8,525 nt of DNA from Pseudopedobacter sp045629485 (lineage in GTDB: Bacteria > Bacteroidota > Bacteroidia > Sphingobacteriales > Sphingobacteriaceae): the NCBI GenBank assembly GCA_045629485.1, contig JAZQRF010000082.1, positions 1 to 8,525 of the forward strand. Reading direction: 5' to 3'. A program made the translations under genes and the position numbers. Below the pieces are notes generated by a model. That model did not search any database. It was not told the origin of the DNA and worked only from the letters and a program-made list of their open reading frames with translations. This document shows, piece by piece, positions 1-4,976 of this stretch. How positions within the stretch are numbered: the first letter of the stretch is position 1; every line of letters begins with the position of its first letter.

Positions 1-16
1 TTAAGTGGATGCTTTT

Positions 17-235
17 TTACCTTTTGGCTCTTTCGTCAATACTTTGTCCTATCAATTGTACATTTTCAGTTGTCAGCACTTCTTTTACTTGTTCATTTAA
101 TCGCCAGCCGCCATTTTCTCTCACAATAGAACCAACTTTAACAGTGTCCATCGTAATGCTATAGTAATTATTTTTTTCCTGCCTTGCCCTGCAAATTTTG
201 TCTTTAAATATTCCCGGGATTTGAAAAGTTTCCAT
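17..235 (-). CDS. Small hypothetical protein, 72 aa
   Basis: I do not recognise this protein. It starts at the ATG complementary to 233-235 and ends at a TAA complementary to 17-19. It has no signal peptide, membrane segment or cysteine pair (one Cys near residue 15), so it is probably cytoplasmic. The N-terminal third is basic. The central part (roughly residues 24-50) alternates hydrophobic and polar residues like a few beta strands, with a GGW turn, followed by an amphipathic stretch containing QLIGQSID. That pattern looks like a real folded domain rather than a chance frame. The gene lies 32 bp downstream of the next minus-strand gene and could share its transcript. No SD sequence precedes the ATG. 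A chance ORF remains possible because it is short. Confidence 0.6.
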   Translation of the reverse strand: METFQIPGIFKDKICRARQEKNNYYSITMDTVKVGSIVRENGGWRLNEQVKEVLTTENVQLIGQSIDERAKR

Positions 236-267
236 AAGTGATGTAATTAATATTTAGTGAGATCTGT

Positions 268-744
268 TTAATTTTCTTCTTTAAAAGTTTCCGTAAATCT
301 TTTCAAGATTCTTATAACTTGTTTTAACTCTTCCGGCGTTTTTCCATATTCAAAAGTAATTCTGCTGATTTTTCCTTTTTCATTTATTTCCAGCCATTCA
401 CTTCCTCCATCAGCACAATCAGGGCAGCCTATCCGTTCTGGTAAATTACTGATTTCAGTATCGTTAATTGCATTAATTAAATTATCCCATTGTTCTGTTT
501 CTATAGCAGCCCGTCTTACCAGAGAGTCTGTAGAATCTCCGTTGCCTTTTTTAGTAAAAGCGATCTCATTTTTAGAAACAGTAAAGGTCTTATTACAATT
601 TATTCCTACACAATGTCCAAACGAAGTACCGTATTTAATGGTTTCTATATTGTTCTTTGGTGATTTCAGGCCCAGAGTGTGGCATCTGCTAAAAAGAAGT
701 AATGTAACAATTAGGAAAGAAAAGGCAGGGAATTTATTTTTCAT
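268..744 (-). CDS. Cysteine-containing exported protein, probable lipoprotein, 158 aa
   Basis: The function is not recognised. I chose the ATG complementary to 742-744: it begins MKNKF and runs directly into a hydrophobic signal segment (about residues 6-19) ending LLLFSRC, with Cys21 as the possible lipidated residue. The lipobox is imperfect because Arg precedes the Cys, so a plain secreted protein is possible. The frame stays open upstream to 792, but that would put 16 extra residues before the signal peptide and would contain the likely -7 promoter box at 771-778. The mature part has four cysteines in two close pairs: C45-x4-C50 (FGHCVGINC) and C107-x2-C110 (GCPDC), followed by an ADGGSEWLEI strand-like stretch and a helical C-terminus. 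The pairs suggest disulfides or a metal site. The gene is divergent from the DsbD genes. Confidence 0.75.
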   Translation of the reverse strand: MKNKFPAFSFLIVTLLLFSRCHTLGLKSPKNNIETIKYGTSFGHCVGINCNKTFTVSKNEIAFTKKGNGDSTDSLVRRAAIETEQWDNLINAINDTEISNLPERIGCPDCADGGSEWLEINEKGKISRITFEYGKTPEELKQVIRILKRFTETFKEEN

Positions 745-770
745 AATATAATAGTTGTACTTTAACCTTA

Positions 771-778
771 CAAAAATA
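771..778 (-). promoter_or_regulatory. Candidate -7 box TAnnTTTG for the exported-protein gene
   Basis: The minus strand reads TATTTTTG here, a perfect match to the Bacteroidota sigma-ABfA -7 consensus TAnnTTTG. It lies 26 bp upstream of the chosen ATG, predicting a leader of about 20 nt. I find no TTG at the expected 19-21 bp further upstream; the only nearby TTG is 7 bp away. The match is therefore to half of the promoter consensus only. It supports the shorter start of the downstream gene. Confidence 0.4.
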
Positions 779-829
779 GCATATTCAATCATCCTTTTGT
801 GATAAATGACCTACAAATGGTTTTACTTT

Positions 830-841
830 AAAATGAGAACA
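830..841 (+). repeat. 12-bp direct repeat, copy 1
   Basis: AAAATGAGAACA occurs here and again, perfectly, at 890-901, exactly 60 bp later. Flanking bases differ on both sides, so the conserved unit is exactly 12 bp. It lies in the divergent intergenic region, 86 bp upstream of the exported-protein ATG and 122 bp upstream of the DsbD-alpha ATG. A paired regulator-binding site is one possible reading; chance in an A-rich region is the alternative. Confidence 0.8.
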
Positions 842-889
842 GATAAATACTTATTTTTACAAAATTCGTTTAATAGCTATATCCAAATG

Positions 890-901
890 AAAATGAGAAC
901 A
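890..901 (+). repeat. 12-bp direct repeat, copy 2
   Basis: This is the second perfect copy of AAAATGAGAACA, 62 bp upstream of the DsbD-alpha start. Its right end runs into a small inverted repeat, AACA-TC-TGTT (897-906), which copy 1 lacks. It sits just upstream of the weak promoter-like sequence at 906-935, where an activator or repressor site would be expected. Confidence 0.8.
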
Positions 902-905
902 TCTG

Positions 906-935
906 TTTCTAAATATGCTGATTTGGTTAAATTCG
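906..935 (+). promoter_or_regulatory. Weak promoter-like sequence before the DsbD genes
   Basis: TTTC at 906-909 and TAAATTCG at 928-935 each differ by one base from the Bacteroidota elements TTTG and TAnnTTTG, with an 18-bp spacer. They would start a transcript near 942, about 22 nt before the ATG at 964. No perfect -7 box is present on the plus strand between 793 and 963, so this is the best available candidate only. The position just downstream of the second direct repeat adds slight support. Confidence 0.2.
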
Positions 936-963
936 TTGGTTTCATTTGTTTAAAACAAAAAAG

Positions 964-1410
964 ATGAAAAAATTATTGATCATCACTTTACTATTAATTT
1001 CTGTTACTTTAGTCAATGCACAAATTTTAACACCTGTAAAATGGAGTTATGCAGCAAAAAAAATCAGTAAAACCGAGGCTGTAGTTTTTTTGAAAGCAAC
1101 CATGCAACCCGGATGGCATATTTATTCCCAGTATGTAGAGGAGGGCGGACCAATACCTACTTCTTTTAAGTTTACGCCATCAAAATCGTACAGCATCGTA
1201 GGTAAAACTGCTGAGCCTAAAGCTTTGGAAAAATTCGAAAAAACTTTCGGCATGAATGTAAGGTACTTCGAAAATTCTGTCATATTTCAACAAAAGGTAA
1301 AGCTGGCTTCAGCTCAATCCGTAGTAAAAGGCAAGCTGGAATTTATGGTTTGTAATGACAGTAAATGCTTACCCCCTGAAGAAGTTGCTTTTTCTGTTGC
1401 TATAAAATAG
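964..1410 (+). CDS. Secreted DsbD N-terminal (alpha) domain protein, 148 aa
   Basis: This is a stand-alone periplasmic DsbD alpha domain, which in the family receives electrons from the DsbD membrane domain and passes them to periplasmic thiol proteins. The N-terminus is a classic signal peptide (MKK, then a Leu/Ile-rich core to about residue 18), with likely cleavage after VNA, before Q. The mature protein matches the DsbD_N immunoglobulin-like fold: a WSY strand, the PGWHIYSQ motif, and near the C-terminus FMVCNDSKCLPPE, whose two cysteines correspond to the redox pair of E. coli DsbD-alpha. The ATG at 964 is chosen because it begins the signal peptide; the frame stays open only to a TTG at 946. 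An A-rich tract rather than an SD precedes it. The stop is 4 bp before the next gene, so the two are almost certainly co-transcribed. Confidence 0.9.
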   Translation: MKKLLIITLLLISVTLVNAQILTPVKWSYAAKKISKTEAVVFLKATMQPGWHIYSQYVEEGGPIPTSFKFTPSKSYSIVGKTAEPKALEKFEKTFGMNVRYFENSVIFQQKVKLASAQSVVKGKLEFMVCNDSKCLPPEEVAFSVAIK

Positions 1411-1414
1411 GTCT

Positions 1415-3121
1415 ATGTTTAAAACGATCAAAAGGTTCTCTTTTCTATATATTTTTGTCCTTTCTATTTCTTTACTATCTCTGCCTTCAACCGGGTATTC
1501 GCAAAGTGATGGTACCATTTCTGCGGAAGATTTAGAATTTACTGATATTGTACCCGAAGAGGATTCTGTTATGCAAATTGCTGAAGACTCTTTAAGTCAG
1601 ACAACTGAAACAGAATCTTATGGTGATGAGGTAAAATCGGGTACCTTAGCCATAGCAAAGCAGGAAGAAAGCAGTTCTATGTGGGCAATTTTTATTGCAG
1701 GTTTTCTGGGAGGCTTCGCAGCATTATTGATGCCCTGTATTTTTCCTATGCTGCCCCTAACAGTAAGCTTTTTTACGAAAAAGAGCAGGAGCAAAGCACA
1801 ATCCGTGAGTCAGGCATTAATCTACGGTATTTCAATTATTGTGATTTACGTGGTATTGGGCTTACTGGTGACTGTGGTATTTGGTGCCGATGCTTTAAAT
1901 AATCTTTCTACTAATGGCATATTTAATATGCTGTTTTTTATACTTCTGGTTGTTTTTGCGATCTCATTTCTGGGCGCCTTTGAAATTAACTTACCGGCTT
2001 CCTGGGTGAATAAGATGGACGAAAAGTCTGATAAAGGAGGCCTTACCGGTTTGTTCTTTATGGCCGCAACCCTTGCTTTGGTGTCTTTCTCCTGTACGGG
2101 ACCCATTATTGGAACTTTATTGGTACAGGCAGCGAGTATGGGCAAACTCATGGGACCCGCAATTGGAATGTTTGGTTTTGCTTTAGCTTTAGCCATTCCA
2201 TTTGCACTTTTTGCCATGTTCCCCCGCTGGTTAAAAAGCCTGCCGAAGTCTGGTAGCTGGTTAAACAGTGTAAAGGTAGTTTTGGGGTTCCTGGAACTTG
2301 CCCTTGCCCTTAAATTCTTAAGTAACGTAGATTTAGCATACCACTGGAATATATTCGACCGCGAAGTGTTCCTGGTGCTATGGATTGTGATCTTTGGCAT
2401 GTTAGGCTTTTACCTCATAGGTAAATTAAGATTTGCTCATGATAGCCCTTTAACCTTTGTTTCCATCCCAAGGTTATTCCTGGCGATAATCACTTTTGCA
2501 TTCACCATTTACATGATTCCTGGTCTGTGGGGTGCTCCTTTAAAATCAATAGCTGCTTTTTTACCACCCCAGGCTACTCAGGATTTTGATCTTTATACAC
2601 CTAGCCTGGGAGGTACAAGCCCATCAGTGCGGAAAGAGAACACGGAAGTCAGAAAATACCAGGAGTTGTTTCATGCTCCGTTAAATTTAGACGTCTTTTT
2701 TGATTACGAAGAAGGAATGGCGTTCGCGAAAAAAGTAAACAAACCGGTGATGATAGATTTTACCGGCCATGCCTGCGTAAACTGTCGTAAAATGGAGGCA
2801 GGTGTTTGGCCCGATAAAAATGTTTATCAAACCCTAAGCAATGAATATGTCATCATCCAGCTTTACGTTGATGATAAAACCAATTTACCCGTACATGAGC
2901 AGTTTACGTCTGAATTTAGTGGTAAAAAAATCAAAACTATAGGAAACAAATGGAGTGATTTCCAGGCTGCTAAGTTTAATTCTAATTCCCAGCCTTATTA
3001 TGTTTTGTTAGACACCGGGGGTAATCTGCTATCTCAGCCATCCGGTGCGGATTACGATCCTGCGTCGTATTTGATATTTCTTAAAACAGGATTAGAGAAA
3101 TTTGCCGCTACCAGCTTTTAA
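1415..3121 (+). CDS. dsbD: Membrane thiol:disulfide interchange protein DsbD (beta and gamma domains), 568 aa
   Basis: This protein carries electrons from cytoplasmic thioredoxin across the inner membrane to periplasmic thiol proteins. It has a signal peptide (residues 1-30, ending GYSQ), an acidic Ser/Thr/Glu-rich, cysteine-free segment (about 31-88), and a DsbD/CcdA-type membrane domain with about eight helices (about 90-371). The membrane redox cysteines are C108 in LMPCIFPMLPL and C227 in SFSCTGPIIG. A C-terminal thioredoxin-like gamma domain (about 425-568) carries the active site C454-V-N-C457 (GHACVNCRKME) and a probable cis-proline at P527. The family's usual N-terminal alpha domain is missing here and is encoded by the preceding gene, so the two proteins together make up one complete DsbD. 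The ATG at 1415 starts the signal peptide. Roles in cytochrome c maturation or envelope disulfide repair are inferred from the family. Confidence 0.93.
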   Translation: MFKTIKRFSFLYIFVLSISLLSLPSTGYSQSDGTISAEDLEFTDIVPEEDSVMQIAEDSLSQTTETESYGDEVKSGTLAIAKQEESSSMWAIFIAGFLGGFAALLMPCIFPMLPLTVSFFTKKSRSKAQSVSQALIYGISIIVIYVVLGLLVTVVFGADALNNLSTNGIFNMLFFILLVVFAISFLGAFEINLPASWVNKMDEKSDKGGLTGLFFMAATLALVSFSCTGPIIGTLLVQAASMGKLMGPAIGMFGFALALAIPFALFAMFPRWLKSLPKSGSWLNSVKVVLGFLELALALKFLSNVDLAYHWNIFDREVFLVLWIVIFGMLGFYLIGKLRFAHDSPLTFVSIPRLFLAIITFAFTIYMIPGLWGAPLKSIAAFLPPQATQDFDLYTPSLGGTSPSVRKENTEVRKYQELFHAPLNLDVFFDYEEGMAFAKKVNKPVMIDFTGHACVNCRKMEAGVWPDKNVYQTLSNEYVIIQLYVDDKTNLPVHEQFTSEFSGKKIKTIGNKWSDFQAAKFNSNSQPYYVLLDTGGNLLSQPSGADYDPASYLIFLKTGLEKFAATSF

Positions 3122-3129
3122 ACCCGAGC

Positions 3130-3137
3130 TAATTTTG
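3130..3137 (+). promoter_or_regulatory. Candidate -7 box before the SemiSWEET-rtcB pair
   Basis: TAATTTTG matches TAnnTTTG perfectly and lies in the 75-bp gap after dsbD, predicting a leader of about 50 nt for the SemiSWEET gene. The nearest upstream TTTG (3101-3104, inside the dsbD end) is 25 bp away, longer than the usual spacing. If real, it would separate transcription of the SemiSWEET-rtcB pair from the DsbD pair. Confidence 0.3.
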
Positions 3138-3196
3138 GCGTAAAACTTGTTTTCTTTACAGCAGTTCATCAACTATTGATTTTCATCTTAACTGCT

Positions 3197-3478
3197 ATGG
3201 ATAAAGAAATTATTGGGATTGCTGCAGGGATATTAACTGCCACATCATTGATCCCTCAGGCAATTAAATCAATCAAAGAGAAAACGGCCAGCGACGTTTC
3301 AATTTTCATATTCATTATTTTATTGGGAGGTAATGGTTTATGGACATGGTATGGGCTGTTGTTAGAAGACATGCCCATTATTTTTACCAATGCATTTGCT
3401 GTTTGTATGGATATATTGATGCTCGTTCTGAAATTAAAGTATGGGAATAAAAATAATTCTGAGAAAGGAAGCGATTGA
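3197..3478 (+). CDS. SemiSWEET-like PQ-loop sugar transporter, 93 aa
   Basis: This is a small three-helix membrane protein of the SemiSWEET (MtN3/PQ-loop) family, members of which dimerise in the membrane to pass sugars such as sucrose or glucose down their gradient. Helix 1 (about residues 4-20) ends in the signature SLIPQAIKSIKEK with the Pro-Gln pair. Helix 2 (about 33-52) carries GGNGLWTWYGLL. Helix 3 (about 57-78) begins with P and contains the family-typical Asn in FTNAF. The length of 93 aa is normal for bacterial SemiSWEETs. The ATG at 3197 is preferred over an in-frame TTG at 3176 because it places the first helix directly after a short MDKE N-terminus. The stop codon overlaps the rtcB start by one base. 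The substrate cannot be told from sequence; other PQ-loop carriers are the alternative. Confidence 0.85.
   Translation: MDKEIIGIAAGILTATSLIPQAIKSIKEKTASDVSIFIFIILLGGNGLWTWYGLLLEDMPIIFTNAFAVCMDILMLVLKLKYGNKNNSEKGSD
3465..3470 (+). promoter_or_regulatory. SD-like ribosome binding site for rtcB
   Basis: AAGGAA lies 7 bp before the rtcB ATG, inside the last codons of the SemiSWEET gene. It is one of the few SD-like sequences in this window. It supports the ATG at 3478 over the TTG one codon earlier. Confidence 0.45.
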
Positions 3479-4902
3479 TGAACAGGAAGCTATCAGGGAA
3501 AGAACTACTAGCAATTGGATATACCGAGGGAAAAACACTTGGTTTGGCGCTCGAAATTGCAAAGAAAAAATTTAAAAAGACCAATCATCAGGAATTGATT
3601 GCTTTGTTTAAAAAGCTGAAAGATTATCCCGAAAGTTTTTTGGAAGATCCGGTATTGAAGCCCTTAGCAAAGGGAATGATTGAGGATGTAAAGCCAAAGC
3701 AAAACGCCACCATTTCTCTTGTAGAACAGGCCAATGAGTATAGCATATTCGGTGCAGAGTATATTGAAGCAGGAGCCCGTGATCAAATGGATATTGCCAT
3801 GAAACTTCCCGTTGCTGTTGCAGGCGCATTGATGCCCGATGCTCACCAGGGGTATGGGTTACCGATTGGAGGAGTTTTAGCAACTAAAAATGCTATCATC
3901 CCTTATGGGGTAGGTGTGGATATTGGCTGCCGTATGGCTTTAAGCATTTTTGATATCCCTGAGAAGCAATATTTTGGAAAAGATGCCTTTTATAAACGTG
4001 AACTTCTTGCCCATACGAAGTTTGGTGCAGGCAAAGACTTTAAAGGGAGCGATCGGGCCGATCATCAGGTGCTGGAAGATCCCGCTTTCCAAACAACACC
4101 TCTTCTTCGTAGCCTTCATGGAAAAGCATGGGCGCAATTAGGAACTTCTGGCGGTGGAAATCATTTTGTAGAATGGGGAATCATCGAATTTAGCGAAAGG
4201 GATGAGGAACTGGATATTGACAAGGGAAGGTACGTAGCTTTACTAACCCATTCGGGTTCAAGGGGATTTGGTGCTACCATTGCCGGGCACTATACTAAAC
4301 TGGCAAAAGAAATTTGCAAGCTTCCGCGTGAGGCGGTGAACCTGGCTTACCTGGATATAAACTCTGCCGAAGGACAGGAATACTGGATGGCCATGAACCT
4401 GGCTGGAGACTACGCTTCTGCCTGTCATGAAATTATCCACCAGAAACTAACCAAAGCCGTTGGAGCTAAGGTTTTAGCGAAAGTAGAGAACCATCATAAT
4501 TTTGCATGGAAAGAAATATTGGATGGAGAGGAACTGATTGTTCATCGTAAAGGCGCTACACCTGCAGGAAAAGGAGTAATGGGAATTATCCCCGGGAGCA
4601 TGGCTGCACCAGGTTTCCTGGTTAGGGGAAAAGGAGAAGTGACTGCGGTAAATTCAGCTTCACATGGTGCCGGGCGGCAGATGAGTCGTACGAAGGCTGT
4701 TCAAAACATCAGCCGCCCTGAGATGAAGGCGATGCTAAAAGAGCATAATATTACCCTCATTGGTGCGGGTTTGGATGAGGCTCCCATGGCTTACAAAGAT
4801 ATTCACCAGGTAATGGCTGCACAAACAGGATTGGTACAAGTGGTTGCTAAATTTGAGCCAAAAATGGTACGCATGGCCGACGATGGAAGCCGCGAGGATT
4901 AA
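3478..4902 (+). CDS. rtcB: RtcB family RNA-splicing ligase, 474 aa
   Basis: RtcB joins RNA 3'-phosphate or 2',3'-cyclic phosphate ends to 5'-OH ends, using GTP and Mn2+, through a guanylylated histidine; family roles are tRNA splicing in archaea and animals and RNA repair in bacteria. The family motifs are intact: PDAHQGYGLPIGG (D121), GVDIGCRM (metal ligand C151), GTSGGGNHFVEW (H229), THSGSRGFG (H258), NHHNFAW (H339/H340), the PGSMAAPGF nucleotide-binding loop, and SASHGAGR with H396 as the expected guanylylation site. About 90 charged, helical residues precede the core, making it longer than E. coli RtcB (about 408 aa). The start is ATG 3478 in the TGATG overlap with the SemiSWEET stop, with AAGGAA 7 bp upstream, which indicates translational coupling. 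No rtcA, rtcR or archease gene is in the window. Confidence 0.95.
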   Translation: MNRKLSGKELLAIGYTEGKTLGLALEIAKKKFKKTNHQELIALFKKLKDYPESFLEDPVLKPLAKGMIEDVKPKQNATISLVEQANEYSIFGAEYIEAGARDQMDIAMKLPVAVAGALMPDAHQGYGLPIGGVLATKNAIIPYGVGVDIGCRMALSIFDIPEKQYFGKDAFYKRELLAHTKFGAGKDFKGSDRADHQVLEDPAFQTTPLLRSLHGKAWAQLGTSGGGNHFVEWGIIEFSERDEELDIDKGRYVALLTHSGSRGFGATIAGHYTKLAKEICKLPREAVNLAYLDINSAEGQEYWMAMNLAGDYASACHEIIHQKLTKAVGAKVLAKVENHHNFAWKEILDGEELIVHRKGATPAGKGVMGIIPGSMAAPGFLVRGKGEVTAVNSASHGAGRQMSRTKAVQNISRPEMKAMLKEHNITLIGAGLDEAPMAYKDIHQVMAAQTGLVQVVAKFEPKMVRMADDGSRED

Positions 4903-4976
4903 ACCTTAGCCCCCGGAACGTACACGATTCAATTGGCATACTTTTAGGATGAAGTTCTCTATATATATCATCTGCT

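Noticed and set aside
542..751. Plus-strand 69-codon frame opposite the exported-protein gene
   Set aside because: The minus-strand frame has a signal peptide, paired cysteines and a promoter-like box; the plus-strand frame has none of these.
946..963. Upstream TTG start for the DsbD-alpha gene, and similar TTG starts at 3176 (SemiSWEET) and 3475 (rtcB)
   Set aside because: In each case the ATG just downstream gives a better N-terminus: a clean signal peptide, a first helix near the start, or an SD-spaced start in a stop/start overlap.
1846..2400. 184-codon open frame on the minus strand inside dsbD
   Set aside because: It lies wholly antisense to a gene with intact DsbD motifs, and its translation shows no recognisable domain; it is a codon-bias shadow.
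4903..4976. Promoter or terminator between rtcB and ligD
   Set aside because: The nearest -7-like sequence (TACTTTTA) lacks the final G and has no TTG at proper distance, and no hairpin followed by a T-run is visible.
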